Assembly: GCA_028287225.1 (NCBI GenBank)
Contig: JAQBPZ010000240.1
Span: forward strand, 1 to 15,344
From: Gemmatimonadota bacterium
Lineage (GTDB): Bacteria > Gemmatimonadota > Gemmatimonadetes > Gemmatimonadales > Gemmatimonadaceae
Direction of reading: 5' to 3'
Length of the DNA stretch: 15,344 bases
The translations under genes and the position numbers were made by a program. Shown here piece after piece: positions 1 through 9,939 of this stretch (the stretch's first letter is position 1; the number at the start of each line of letters is the position of its first letter). Below the pieces are notes generated by a model that searched no databases, was not told where the DNA came from, and was given only the letters and a program-made list of their open reading frames with translations.

Positions 1-1
1 G

Positions 2-619
2 CACGACGGCCTCCTGGTCCCCGGGGGCTTCGTTGTGCGTGGCGTGGAAGGGATGGTCGACGCCATCAAGGTCGCGCGCATCCATGGCGTCCCGTTCTTC
101 GGCATTTGCCTCGGCATGCAGACGGCCATCATCGAGTTCGCGCGCAACGTCTGCGGGCTCGACGACAGCCATTCGTCGGAGTTCGCCCCGGAGTGCGACA
201 ACGCGGTGATCGCGCTGATGGAGTCGCAGCAGCACGTCACGGACATGGGGGGCACCATGCGCCTCGGGGCGTATCCGTGCCGCCTCACCCGCGGCTCGCG
301 CGCGGCGGAGGTGTACGGCGTCTCCGAGGTGAGCGAGCGGCACCGGCACCGCTACGAGGTGTCCAACGCCTACCGCGACCTCTTCACGCAGCACGGCCTC
401 GGCCTGAGCGGGCTCTCGCCGGACGGACAGCTCGTGGAGGTCGTGGAGCTTCCCGATCACCCGTTCTTCATCGGGTGCCAGTTCCATCCGGAGCTCCAGT
501 CGCGCCCCACGCGCCCGCACCCGCTGTTCTCGGGATTCATCGCGGCCGCGGCCGCCCGCAGCCGCGGCGAGGCAGCACCCGCGGCGCCGCGCGCCGAACG
601 CCAGGCGGCCCAGGTCTGA
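2..619 (+). CDS. pyrG: CTP synthase, C-terminal glutaminase part (5' end outside window)
   Basis: CTP synthase makes CTP from UTP, ATP and glutamine. Only the C-terminal class I glutamine amidotransferase domain (about 205 residues) is here; the synthetase domain lies upstream of the window. Visible motifs are the nucleophile loop GICLGMQ with Cys at 107-109, a GGTMRLG segment, ERHRHRYEV, and FHPEL with the catalytic His at 485-487 and Glu at 491-493, so the triad is complete. The oxyanion-loop region reads PGGFVVRG, where the family normally has PGGFG; the valine is at 32-34. The C-terminal tail is Ala/Arg-rich and poorly conserved. The stop codon overlaps the kdsA start by one base (TGATG). 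Its place ahead of the Kdo genes fits a role in supplying CTP for CMP-Kdo, although CTP synthase is also a general housekeeping enzyme. Confidence 0.97.
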   Translation, partial: HDGLLVPGGFVVRGVEGMVDAIKVARIHGVPFFGICLGMQTAIIEFARNVCGLDDSHSSEFAPECDNAVIALMESQQHVTDMGGTMRLGAYPCRLTRGSRAAEVYGVSEVSERHRHRYEVSNAYRDLFTQHGLGLSGLSPDGQLVEVVELPDHPFFIGCQFHPELQSRPTRPHPLFSGFIAAAAARSRGEAAPAAPRAERQAAQV

Positions 620-1452
620 TGGCGGTCCACTTCCGGCGCGACGCGCTCTTCCTCATCGCGGGGCCCTGCCAGCTGGAAGACGACGCGCTCAACCTGCGCG
701 TCGCCGAGCATCTGGCGCGCCTCGCCGATCGCGTCCCGGGCGGCATCATCTACAAGGCCAGCTTCGACAAGGCCAACCGGTCCAACGCCGGCGCCACGCG
801 CGGTCCCGGGCTGGACGAGGGCCTCGCGGCCCTCGATCGCGTGAAGCGCGCCAGCGGCCTGCCCATCCTCACCGACGTGCACCTGCCCGAGCAGTGCGCG
901 CCGGCCGGCCAGGTGGTGGACGTCCTGCAGATCCCCGCCTTCCTCTGCCGGCAGACGGACCTGCTGGTGGCCGCCGGCGCCACGGGAAGGCCCGTGAACG
1001 TGAAGAAGGGGCAGTGGATGCACCCGGAGGGCATGCGGGGCGCCCTGGAGAAGGTGCGCGCCGGCTTCGCCGGCTCCTCGGGCAGCCGGGATCCCATGGC
1101 CGCCGAAGTGGCCGCCACCGAGCGCGGCACCTTTTTCGGGTACGGCGACCTGGTCGTCGACTACCGCGGCTTCTCGCGCATGCGCGAGGCGTGCGACGCC
1201 CCGGTGATCTTCGACGCGACGCACAGCGTGCAGCAGCCCGGCCGCGGCGAAGGCGGCACCAGCGGCGGCGCGCGCGAGTTCATCCCGCCGCTCACCATGG
1301 CGGCGTGCGCCGTGGGCGTGGACGGGCTGTTCATGGAGACGCACCCCGATCCCGCGCACGCGCCGAGCGACGGGCCGAACATGATGCCGCTCCACCTGCT
1401 CGACGACCTGATCCTGCGAGCCGTGGACGTCTGGGCGCGGGCCCGCGCATGA
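619..1452 (+). CDS. kdsA: 3-deoxy-D-manno-octulosonate-8-phosphate synthase (metal-dependent type)
   Basis: This enzyme condenses phosphoenolpyruvate with arabinose 5-phosphate to Kdo-8-phosphate in the cytoplasm, the committed step to the Kdo of LPS inner core. The product is 277 residues, the usual family length. Motifs include IAGPC near the N terminus, YKASFDKANRS (45-55), TDVHLPEQ, VKKGQWMHP, IFDATHSVQQPG and METHPDP. Cys17, His202, Glu240 and Asp251 match the four metal ligands of the metal-dependent class (as in Aquifex KdsA), whereas the E. coli type has Asn in place of the Cys; a metal-dependent enzyme is therefore expected. The ATG at 619 was chosen because it overlaps the pyrG stop, has AGG shortly upstream and puts the first beta strand at the N terminus. 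The reading frame stays open further upstream, but that stretch is out-of-frame pyrG. Confidence 0.97.
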   Translation: MAVHFRRDALFLIAGPCQLEDDALNLRVAEHLARLADRVPGGIIYKASFDKANRSNAGATRGPGLDEGLAALDRVKRASGLPILTDVHLPEQCAPAGQVVDVLQIPAFLCRQTDLLVAAGATGRPVNVKKGQWMHPEGMRGALEKVRAGFAGSSGSRDPMAAEVAATERGTFFGYGDLVVDYRGFSRMREACDAPVIFDATHSVQQPGRGEGGTSGGAREFIPPLTMAACAVGVDGLFMETHPDPAHAPSDGPNMMPLHLLDDLILRAVDVWARARA

Positions 1453-2012
1453 TCCATCCGACGCTCGCCCGCACGATCCGCTTCGTGGGGCTCGACGTGG
1501 ACGGCGTGCTCACGGATGGCGGGATCTACCTCGGCGCGGCCGACGGCCAGCCCGTGGAGCTCAAGCGCTACGACATCCAGGACGGCCTCGGCATCTACCT
1601 CATGCAGAAGGCCGGCATCCGCTGCGCGATCATCACGGGCCGCGTCTCCGAGAGCGTGCGCCTGCGGGCCGCGGAGCTGGGCATCGAGGATCTCGCGCAG
1701 GACCCGAACGCGCAGAAGCTCCCCGCCTTTTTGGCGATGCTCGACCGCCACGGGATCGCCCCCTCCGAGGCCGCCTTCATCGGCGACGACTTCCCGGACA
1801 TGGCGGTGCTGCGGCTGGTGGGGCTCCCGGTCGCCGTCGGCAACGCGGTGCCCGAGGTGCGCGCGGCCTGCGCGATGCAGCTCACCCGCAGCGGCGGAGC
1901 AGGGGCGGTGCGCGAGTTCGCGGAGGAGCTGCTCAAGGCGCGCGGCGAGTGGGTGTCCGTCACGGAACGCTACGTCGCGGAGCGCTCGCTTCCCCTGGTG
2001 GAACGGTCGTGA
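1449..2012 (+). CDS. kdsC: 3-deoxy-D-manno-octulosonate 8-phosphate phosphatase (HAD family)
   Basis: KdsC removes phosphate from Kdo-8-phosphate to give free Kdo. The protein is 187 residues, a C0-type HAD phosphatase without a cap domain. HAD motif I is DVDGVLTDG with nucleophile Asp16 and acid/base Asp18, motif II is the Thr of IITGR (61-65), motif III is Lys90, and motif IV is GDDFPDM (112-118) for magnesium binding. The YDIQDGLGI segment (41-49) is typical of the KdsC subfamily. The start ATG at 1449 overlaps the kdsA stop by four bases (ATGA). The C terminus runs about 15-20 residues past the core fold; such tails in KdsC enzymes can reach the neighbouring subunit's active site, which would be an inference here. 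It sits between kdsA and kdsD, so the step order of the pathway is fully covered by neighbours. Confidence 0.95.
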   Translation: MIHPTLARTIRFVGLDVDGVLTDGGIYLGAADGQPVELKRYDIQDGLGIYLMQKAGIRCAIITGRVSESVRLRAAELGIEDLAQDPNAQKLPAFLAMLDRHGIAPSEAAFIGDDFPDMAVLRLVGLPVAVGNAVPEVRAACAMQLTRSGGAGAVREFAEELLKARGEWVSVTERYVAERSLPLVERS

Positions 2013-2977
2013 TGACCCCGGAGCAGATCATCGAGCGGGGCCGCCGCGTCGTGCGCCTGGAGCGCGAGGCCCTCGCCACGGTGGAGGAGCGGCTCGACGC
2101 GTCGTTCGCGCGCGCCGTGGCCCTCATCGCGGAGGCGACCGGGCGCGTCATCGTCGCCGGCGTCGGCAAGTCCGGGCTGATCGGCCGGAAGATCGCCGCG
2201 ACGCTCACCTCCACCGGCACGCCCGCGTACTTCCTCCACCCGGTGGAGAGCGCACACGGCGACCTCGGCATCGTCGGGACGGGCGACGTCGCGATCCTGC
2301 TGTCCAAGTCGGGCGAGTCGGACGAGATGCTCGTGCTGCTCGAACAACTGCAGGGGCTGGGGGTACGGACCATCGCGATCGCCGGCGAGCGCACCTCCGC
2401 CCTGTCGCGGCTGTGCGACGTCGCGCTCGATGCGTGGGTGCGCGAGGAGGCGTGCCCGCACGACCTGGCGCCCACCACGAGCACCACGGCGGCGCTCGCG
2501 CTGGGCGACGCGCTCGCGGTGGCGCTGCTGGAGCACAAGGGGTTCCGCCGCGAGGACTTCGCGCGGCTGCATCCCGGGGGGGCGCTCGGCCGCCGGCTCA
2601 TCACGCGGGTGGACGAGGTGATGCTCGGCGACCCGCTGCCGATCCTCCCGCCGGCGGCGACCGTGCGCCAGGCGGTGGTGGTGCTGGCCGAGCAGCGTGG
2701 CATCGCGCTCGTGGTGGACGATGCGCGGAAGCTGCTCGGGCTGCTCACCGCTGGAGACCTCACCCGACTCATGGAACATGACGCGAACGTGCTGGCGCAG
2801 CCGGTGGAGCAGATCATGACCCGCGCCCCGCGCACCGCGCAGGCCGGCGAGCTCGCGAGCGCCGTCGCGTTCCGCATGGAGACGCACGGCATCATGGCGA
2901 TGCCGGTGCTGCACGACGACGGCCGCGTCGCCGGCGTCGTGCACCTGCACGATCTGCTGCGCGCGAGGGTCGCGTGA
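2012..2977 (+). CDS. kdsD: arabinose-5-phosphate isomerase (SIS-CBS-CBS)
   Basis: KdsD interconverts ribulose 5-phosphate and arabinose 5-phosphate, the substrate of KdsA. The 321-residue product has an N-terminal SIS sugar-isomerase domain (about 32-170) followed by two CBS domains (about 202-256 and 267-320), the standard architecture and length. The SIS motifs GVGKSG (50-55, Lys53), SKSGES (98-103), EEACPHDLAPTTSTT and LHPGGALGRRL (catalytic His187) are intact. ATG 2012 shares one base with the kdsC stop (TGATG); a GTG directly before it at 2009 is a possible alternative start one codon longer. Being next to kdsA and kdsC supports the Kdo-specific assignment over the gutQ-type paralogue. 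Confidence 0.96.
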   Translation: MTPEQIIERGRRVVRLEREALATVEERLDASFARAVALIAEATGRVIVAGVGKSGLIGRKIAATLTSTGTPAYFLHPVESAHGDLGIVGTGDVAILLSKSGESDEMLVLLEQLQGLGVRTIAIAGERTSALSRLCDVALDAWVREEACPHDLAPTTSTTAALALGDALAVALLEHKGFRREDFARLHPGGALGRRLITRVDEVMLGDPLPILPPAATVRQAVVVLAEQRGIALVVDDARKLLGLLTAGDLTRLMEHDANVLAQPVEQIMTRAPRTAQAGELASAVAFRMETHGIMAMPVLHDDGRVAGVVHLHDLLRARVA

Positions 2978-3534
2978 TGGCCGCCGTGCGGCTCGCGGTC
3001 GTGGGCGCGGCGCTCGTGGCGGCGGCGGCGTGCGGCAGCAAGGGCAGCACCCCGCCCACGCTCGCGCAGACCTCGCTCGCCGACAGCGCCGAGCAGGTGA
3101 TGCTCGGCGTGCGCACGCTGCTCACCAACCAGGGCGTGATGCGTGGCGAGCTCTTCGCCGACTCCGCCTACGTGTTCGACAACAGCACGCGCTTCGAGCT
3201 GCGGAAGGTGCGCGCCACGTTCAATACCCCCAGCGGCGCCAAGGACGGGGTGCTGAGCGCCGATCGGGGCCGGTACAGCACCAGCCAGCAGGTGCTCGAA
3301 GGCTTCGGCCATGCGACGGTCACGACCACCAGCGGCCGGAAGCTCACGTCGCCCCACCTGCGGTACAACCAGGCGGCGAATGAAGTGTCGAGTGACAGCG
3401 CGTTCACCGCGGTGCAGCAGGATGGCAGCGTCGTCTCGGGCATCGGTTTTCGCGCGGACCCGCAGCTGAACCACGTCACGATCCTCAAGGGCGGCGCCGG
3501 CCGAAGCAACTCCTTCCAGCTTCCAGTGCAATGA
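2977..3534 (+). CDS. lptC: LPS export protein LptC (probable lipoprotein)
   Basis: LptC is the inner-membrane-anchored periplasmic piece that receives LPS from the LptBFG transporter and hands it to LptA. The product is 185 residues. The N terminus has a short charged start, a hydrophobic stretch (4-18) and Cys19 followed by Gly-Ser, which reads as a lipoprotein signal; the -3 residue is Ala rather than the usual Leu, so the lipobox is weak, and an uncleaved anchor is possible. Residues about 40-175 fit the LptC beta-jellyroll family: FADSAYVFDNSTRFELRKV, a GVLSADRGRYSTSQQVLEG stretch and a GIGFRADPQLNHVTIL ending. ATG 2977 overlaps the kdsD stop by one base and has GAGG eight bases upstream; a GTG just before it is a one-codon-longer alternative. 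The assignment rests on this pattern and on lying ahead of the lptA-like and lptB genes. Confidence 0.88.
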   Translation: MAAVRLAVVGAALVAAAACGSKGSTPPTLAQTSLADSAEQVMLGVRTLLTNQGVMRGELFADSAYVFDNSTRFELRKVRATFNTPSGAKDGVLSADRGRYSTSQQVLEGFGHATVTTTSGRKLTSPHLRYNQAANEVSSDSAFTAVQQDGSVVSGIGFRADPQLNHVTILKGGAGRSNSFQLPVQ

Positions 3535-5005
3535 ACGGCAAGATTCTTCTGGCCGCACTGGGCGTGCTGGTCGCCGTCCCTGCGACCGCCATGGCGCAGT
3601 CGCCGCGCACGGGACGGTGCGCCTACAACTTTGCCGCGCCCAATCGTCCGCTGTCGTTGAACAAGCTGCCCACCGGCAACTACAACATCTTCGCGGGCGG
3701 AGGCGTCACGGGTACCTGCAGGTCCAAGGGTCTCGTCATCACCGCGGATAGTCTCGAGTACTACGGAGACGAGAGCCGCACCGTGCTGATCGGGCGCGCG
3801 ACCTACACGGAACCGCGACTCCGGCTGAAGTCCAACCTGCTCACCTACTTCGAGACGGACGAGCGGGTGCTCGCGGTCCAGAACGTCGATGCGCGGCTGC
3901 CCTCGGGCTCCACCATCGAGGGCCCGCAGCTCGAGTTCCTCCGCGCCGTGCCGCGCATCCGTCCGCGGCAGCTCGCCACCGCCATCGGTCGCCCCACGAT
4001 CAACCTGGTCGAGCGCGACGCGCAGGGCCGCGCGCAGCCCCCGGTGAAGGTCACCGGCAACACCGTCTGGCTGATCGGCGACAGCGTGGTGTCCGCCCAG
4101 GGCAGCGTGATCGTGGTTCGCCCGCAGCTCACGGCCACCGGCGACTCCATCTATGGAGACGCCGGCTCGGGCCTGCTCCGGATCATGCGGAGCCCGCGGA
4201 TCGTCGGGACGAGGGGGCGCCCCTTCACCCTCGTCGGCGAGACGATCGACCTGATCACGCGCCGGCGGAAGCTGGAGCAGGTGCTCGCCAAGTCGAAGGC
4301 CGAGGCACAGAGCGAGGACCTCAACCTCAAGTCCGACACCATCGACATGCGCGTCACGGACGATCTGCTCCAGCGCGCCATCGTGTGGGGGCGGAGCCGG
4401 GCCTACGCCACCTCCCCCACGCAGTCCGTGGTCGCCGACTCCATCGACGTCCTGCTGCCGGGCCAGCGCGTCCGCGAGCTGCGCGCCATCCGCAACGCAT
4501 CGGCGGAGGGGATGCCGGACACCACGAAGTTCGTGGCCAAGGACCGGGACCGGCTCACCGGCGACACGATCATCGCCATCTTCGACTCCATCCCCGCGCG
4601 CGACACGGTGACCCGTCCGCGCATCCGCCAGCTCCACGCCCTCGGGAACGCGACCTCCCTGCGGAGCGTGGCGTCGAGCGACACGACGATCTGCGCCCCG
4701 ACGCAGATCTATGCGCGCGGCCGGGTGATCGACGTGCAGTTCAGGGCGGGCGTGGTGGACAGCGTCCACATCGTGGACCGCGACCTGGCGCGCGGCGTCG
4801 TGGCCGAGCCCACCGACTCGATGTACCGCTGTTCGGTGCTGCGTCCCGTGCGGGCGTCTGCGGCCGCCGGGGCTGGTGCTGGTGCTGCGGCCGCGTCCGG
4901 TGCTTCCGGACAGCGGCCGGGCACGCCACCGACCACCCCGGTACGCGCACCGGCGTCCACGCCCGTCGCCCTGCCGCCCACCTCCGCGCCGCCCACGAGG
5001 CGCCC

Positions 5006-5009
<4 letters not shown>
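3531..5009 (+). CDS. large OstA/LptA-like periplasmic LPS-transport protein
   Basis: The 492-residue protein starts with a clear signal peptide (hydrophobic 5-20, probable cleavage after AMA at 22) and is beta-rich. It contains recurrent OstA-type strands such as ITADSLEYYGDESRTVLIGRA (split over 70-90), VTGNTVWLIGDSVV, LKSDTIDMRV and YARGRVIDVQF. LptA normally bridges LptC to LptD across the periplasm as a jellyroll of about 180 residues; this one is over twice that, resembling the long OstA-like proteins of other phyla. Cys30, 63, 388 and 434 could form disulfides. From about 442 the tail is Ala/Gly- then Pro/Thr-rich and probably disordered. ATG 3531 overlaps the lptC stop (ATGA) and has no clear Shine-Dalgarno sequence, so it likely relies on coupling. 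Position between lptC and lptB supports the LptA role. A separate periplasmic function cannot be excluded. Confidence 0.82.
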
Positions 5010-6240
<1,231 letters not shown>

Positions 6241-6244
<4 letters not shown>

Positions 6245-7713
6245 GGCCCGGCCTCGGACAGCACACCCAGCTCAAGCAGGAGCTGAAGATCAATCCACGC
6301 CTGTACCAGGCGATGGACCTGCTTTACATGCCCCTGCTCGACCTCCAGAACCACCTCAAGCAGGAGCTCCTCAACAACCCCTTCCTCGACATGGTCGAGG
6401 ACGAGGAAGAGGACGAGGTGGACGGCGACGCTGCCCAGCAGGAGGAGCAGAATCCGGAGACGGAGGCCGAGAAGGAGGAGAAGGGCGAGATCGACTGGGA
6501 GGAGATCCTGCTCGACGGCTTCGACGCGGGCGGGCGCCGCGAGGAGCACGAGGAGCGCGAATACTACGAGCCGGTCACGGTGGACTCGCGCGACCTCGCG
6601 GACCACCTGAGGGATCAGGTCACCCTGCTGGACCTCAACGGCCGCCAGATGTACCTGGCCGAGGAGTTCATCGGCAACATCAACGAGGACGGCTACCTCG
6701 CCTGCGGCCTCGACAAGATCGTCGAGGGCGTCAACGAGAGCGTGCAGAAGGTCATCGAGGAATCCGAGCGCGACGTCTCGGATCTCGTGCCCTACACGAT
6801 CTCCGAGGCGGAGGACATGCTCGGCGTGATCCAGAGCCTGGACCCGCCGGGCGTCGGCGCGCGCGACCTGCGCGAGTGCCTCATGCTCCAGCTTCGCGAG
6901 GCGGGCCTGGAGCACTCGGTGCCGTTCCGGCTCGTGCGGGACTGCTTCGACGAGCTGATCGCCCACCGCTGGAGCGAGATCTCCAAGCGCTTCGGCATCA
7001 GCCCCGCCGACGTGCAGCGCGCCGCGGACGAGATTGCGAAGCTCGATCCCAAGCCGGGCCTCGTGTACAGCGATGCCAGCGACAACTACATCATCCCGGA
7101 CCTGATCGTCGACAAGATCGACGGCAAGTATCACGTCTTCCTGAACGACGCGAACCTCCCGCGCCTCAAGCTCAGCAAGGCGTACCAGGAGATCGCCCGC
7201 GACAAGAAGAAGTTCGACGGCGAGAACAAGGAGTTCATCTCCAACAAGCTCAACTCGGCCAACTGGATGATCCAGGCGATCGAGCAGCGCCGGCAGACGA
7301 TGCTCAAGGTCATGAACTACATCGTCGAGCGGCAGCGCGAGTTCTTCGAGAAGGGCGTGCAGTTCCTCAAGCCTCTCACGTTACGTGAGGTGGCAGAGGT
7401 CATCAGCATGCACGAGAGCACGGTGAGCCGCGTGACGAACGAGAAGTTCGTGCAGACGCCGCGCGGCGTGCTCCCCCTCAAGTTCTTCTTCAGCAGCGGC
7501 CTCTCCACCACCGATGGCGAGGACGTGTCGGCGCGCGGCATCAAGGCGCAGATCCAGAAGCTCGTCGCCGACGAGGATTCCAAGCATCCGCTCACCGACC
7601 AGGCGATCGTCAACATCCTGAAGGAGTCCGGCGTGCAGATCGCGCGGCGCACGGTGGCCAAGTACCGTGACCAGCTCGGGGTGCTCTCGGCCCGCATGCG
7701 CAAGCGCGTCTGA
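6241..7713 (+). CDS. rpoN: RNA polymerase sigma-54 factor
   Basis: Sigma-54 directs RNA polymerase to -24/-12 promoters that need an enhancer-binding ATPase. The product is 490 residues, normal length. Region I is the Gln/Leu-rich N terminus (about 1-50, with QLKQELKINPRLYQAMDLLYMP). Region II is strongly acidic (52-108). The core-binding domain includes DPPGVGARDLRECL (201-214). A helix-turn-helix lies at about 378-400 (LTLREVAEVISMHESTVSRV) and the RpoN box ARRTVAKYR is at 468-476, complete, near the C terminus. ATG 6241 overlaps the lptB stop (ATGA) and has GGGAGA six bases upstream. An lptB-rpoN pair is a widely conserved arrangement in diderm bacteria. I saw no convincing -24/-12 promoter in the window, so its targets are elsewhere. 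Confidence 0.98.
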
Positions 7714-8711
7714 TGGCGGACGACCGCGGCGGCACGCTCACCTCCTTCACGCCGCGCCGTGCTACCGATGCGGTGCGCGCCGTGGATGTCTCGGTCCTCG
7801 TCCCCGCCAAGGACGAGGCCGAGAACCTGCCGCTCTTCATGCAGCTCGCTGCCGAGACGTTCGCGGCCACCCCGGACATCGAGTTCGAGGTGGTCGTCAT
7901 CGACGACGGCTCCGTGGACGACACCTGGGCCGTGCTCCAGCAGCTTCGCACCCGCCACCCGTTCCTCCGCCCCGTGCGGCATCGCGCCAAGCGCGGCATC
8001 GCCGACGCGCTGCGCACCGGATACCTCAGCAGCACCGGACCAGTGCTCGTGTTCTATCCCGCCGACCTCCAGTTCAAGCCGGAGGACATCCCGCGGCTCG
8101 TCGCCCCCATCCTGCGGGACGAGGCGGACATGGTCACGGGGTTCAAGGAAGGGAAGTACGAGAAGGCGTTCGTCTCGGGCATCTACAACCGCCTGAGCCG
8201 GACGCTCTTCCACGTGCCGGTCAAGGACCTGAACTCGGTGAAGGCCTACCGTCGCGAGATCATGGACGGGCTGCCCGTGCGCCCCGACTGGCACCGGTAC
8301 ATGATCGTCATCGCCGCGGCGCAGGGGTTCACCGTCAAGGAGATCCCGGTGCCCCTCTATCCGCGGCACGCGGGGAAGTCCAAGTTCGGCCTCTCGCGCA
8401 TTCCCGTGGGCGTGCTGGACATGCTGTCGGTGTGGTTCGAGCTCCGCTTCGGCAAGAAGCCGCTGCTGCTCTTCGGCATGCTCGGGGCAGGGCTGTTCCT
8501 GCTCGGCTTCATCACGGGCATCGTCGCCATCCTCTACCGCGTCATCGGCGGCGTGGGCTACCGCCCGCTGCTCACGCTCGTGGAGACCTGCCTCCTGCTC
8601 GGCAGCGTCTTCTTCGCCACGGGATTGCTGGGCGAGCAGATCGCCGGCCAGCGCGCCGAAGTCCGCGAGCTGCGGCGCCAGCTCGACGAGCTCAAGATCC
8701 GCGGCGAGTAG
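7713..8711 (+). CDS. family 2 glycosyltransferase, DPM1/ArnC-like, with two C-terminal membrane segments
   Basis: The 332-residue protein has a GT-A fold at about 24-235: SVLVPAKDEAENLP at the first strand, VVIDDGSVDDT (nucleotide-sugar binding, Asp64-Asp65), KRGIADALRTGY, the metal-site region FYPADLQFKPEDIP (114-127) and the acceptor-side HAGKSKFGLSRI. Two hydrophobic helices follow (about 250-275 and 285-306), then a charged possible coiled coil (308-330). This layout matches polyprenyl-phosphate sugar transferases such as dolichyl-phosphate mannose synthase, PglC-independent ArnC and GtrB. The DxD-type motif reads PAD, with a single aspartate. The start overlaps the rpoN stop (TGATG). A role in moving a sugar to undecaprenyl phosphate for LPS or another glycan is inference; the sugar cannot be told. 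Confidence 0.92.
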   Translation: MADDRGGTLTSFTPRRATDAVRAVDVSVLVPAKDEAENLPLFMQLAAETFAATPDIEFEVVVIDDGSVDDTWAVLQQLRTRHPFLRPVRHRAKRGIADALRTGYLSSTGPVLVFYPADLQFKPEDIPRLVAPILRDEADMVTGFKEGKYEKAFVSGIYNRLSRTLFHVPVKDLNSVKAYRREIMDGLPVRPDWHRYMIVIAAAQGFTVKEIPVPLYPRHAGKSKFGLSRIPVGVLDMLSVWFELRFGKKPLLLFGMLGAGLFLLGFITGIVAILYRVIGGVGYRPLLTLVETCLLLGSVFFATGLLGEQIAGQRAEVRELRRQLDELKIRGE

Positions 8712-8748
8712 CCTTCCGGTTCCGCTGTCCTCCCTTTCGCGTCACCGC

Positions 8749-9699
8749 TTGACCATTCCGCGCTCCCTCCTGCGGGTGCTGCGCTGGCTGCTGGTGCTGG
8801 CGCTCGTCTCCGCCGCCCTCTGGACCCTGCGCGGCCGCGTGCCCGACATCGTGGCCGCCGTGCGCTCCACGGAGCCCCGGTGGGGCCTGGTGGCGGTCGC
8901 GTCGCTGATCACGCTCGCCGCGTACCTCCTCCTCATCGAGAGCTGGCGGCGCACCCTCGGCGCGGTCGGGGGATGGCTGCCCTTCGGCGAGGCGGCCATC
9001 ATCTGGTTCGGCTCCAACCTCGCCCGATACCTGCCCGGGGCGGGATGGCAGCTCGGGCTCATGGGCGCCATGGCCAGGGAGCGCGGCGTCGGAGTCGCAA
9101 TCTCCACCGCGGCCTCCGCCATCGTGACGATCGCGAACATCCTGACCGGTCTCGCCGTCTGCCTCGGCGGCCTCGCGCTGCTCGCGGTGGGCCCGCAGGC
9201 CGCACCGGCGCTGAGCCCGCGCGCCCTCGGCATCGTGGTGGTGGGCGTCGTGGGGCTGCTCGCCAGCCCGTGGCTCCTGCCGCGGGTGGCGCGGATCATC
9301 TCGCGTCTCACCGGTCGTGTCATCGAGATGCCGCGGATCTCGCTCGCCGCGGCGATGGTTGCCGGCGTCGGTACAGCCGTGGCCTGGATCGCCTACGGCG
9401 TGGCCTTCTGGGTGCTCGCCCGCGCCATCCTGCCCGGCGACACCGCGCGGAGCGTGGTCGGCTGCATCACGCTCTACACCTTCTCGTACCTCGTCGGCCT
9501 CTTCAACCCCATGCCAGCGGGCATCGGAGTGACCGAACCGGTCATCGTCCTGCTCGCCCCCCAGCTTGGCGTCGCCACCACGCCCGAGGCGATCGTGCTG
9601 GCCCTCTTCGTCCGCGCCTGGCGCACGGTGATGGAGATGGCCCCGAGCCTGGTCGCCATCGGCATCGCCTCGGCACGCAGGCGCGACCGGGTGGCGTAG
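8749..9699 (+). CDS. flippase-like membrane protein, lysyl-PG synthase TM / UPF0104 family
   Basis: About 316 residues with seven to eight hydrophobic segments (for example 11-26, 45-61, 112-140, 158-178, 200-228, 245-262 and 290-305). The FNPMPAGIGVTEPVIVLL segment near 255-275 matches the conserved Pro-Gly-Gly-[ILV]-Gly-x-x-E signature region of the AglD/UPF0104 and lysylphosphatidylglycerol-synthase transmembrane family; ARYLPGAGWQ is the other family motif. Members often sit beside polyprenyl-phosphate glycosyltransferases, as here, 37 bases after one. Exact function is not known; lipid or lipid-linked sugar flipping is inference. The start is uncertain: TTG 8749 gives an intact first helix but has no Shine-Dalgarno sequence; GTG 8776 is the alternative. 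It ends the plus-strand operon. Confidence 0.88.
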   Translation: MTIPRSLLRVLRWLLVLALVSAALWTLRGRVPDIVAAVRSTEPRWGLVAVASLITLAAYLLLIESWRRTLGAVGGWLPFGEAAIIWFGSNLARYLPGAGWQLGLMGAMARERGVGVAISTAASAIVTIANILTGLAVCLGGLALLAVGPQAAPALSPRALGIVVVGVVGLLASPWLLPRVARIISRLTGRVIEMPRISLAAAMVAGVGTAVAWIAYGVAFWVLARAILPGDTARSVVGCITLYTFSYLVGLFNPMPAGIGVTEPVIVLLAPQLGVATTPEAIVLALFVRAWRTVMEMAPSLVAIGIASARRRDRVA

Positions 9700-9864
9700 T
9701 CTCGCCTCGCATCATGGCGCCCGGCGCAGGCTACGACACTCGAGCATCCTGATCTTTCGCCACGGGGGCTGGGCCGTCAGGGGGTACTGAATGACTGCGA
9801 ATCGACAGCGCGAATGCGTGCGATGAGAGCCTTCGGGCGGCGCGATCACGCCCGGTTAGCGCTG

Positions 9865-9896
9865 TCACAAAACACGACGGGATCCTGATTTTGTGA
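9865..9896. repeat. central hairpin of the palindromic element
   Basis: TCACAAAA (9865-9872) and TTTTGTGA (9889-9896) are perfect inverted copies around a 16-base loop. The AT-rich stem stands out from the surrounding GC-rich DNA and lies at the centre of the longer inverted repeat. GCGC outside each half extends the symmetry with a one-base offset. It could be a protein operator-like palindrome or part of one large fold-back. Confidence 0.6.
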
Positions 9897-9939
9897 TCTG
9901 CGCCTGACAGTCCGCTCGTGGCTCGCCCGACGTTTCGCA

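Noticed and set aside
1960..3558. Open frame of 532 codons on the minus strand
   Set aside because: It lies opposite kdsD and lptC; composition is Arg/Ser/Ala-rich and low complexity. It is a shadow of real genes.
4862..5000. GC-rich short repeats (GGTGCTGGTGCTG and Pro/Ala codons) as a separate repeat element
   Set aside because: They encode the low-complexity Ala/Gly/Pro tail of the LptA-like protein and stay in frame, so they are explained by the coding sequence.
9851..9910. Integron attC-like site, because of GTTAGC near a fold-back
   Set aside because: The bases after GTTA do not fit the GTTRRRY core, there is no matching RYYYAAC partner, and no integrase or cassette gene is nearby.
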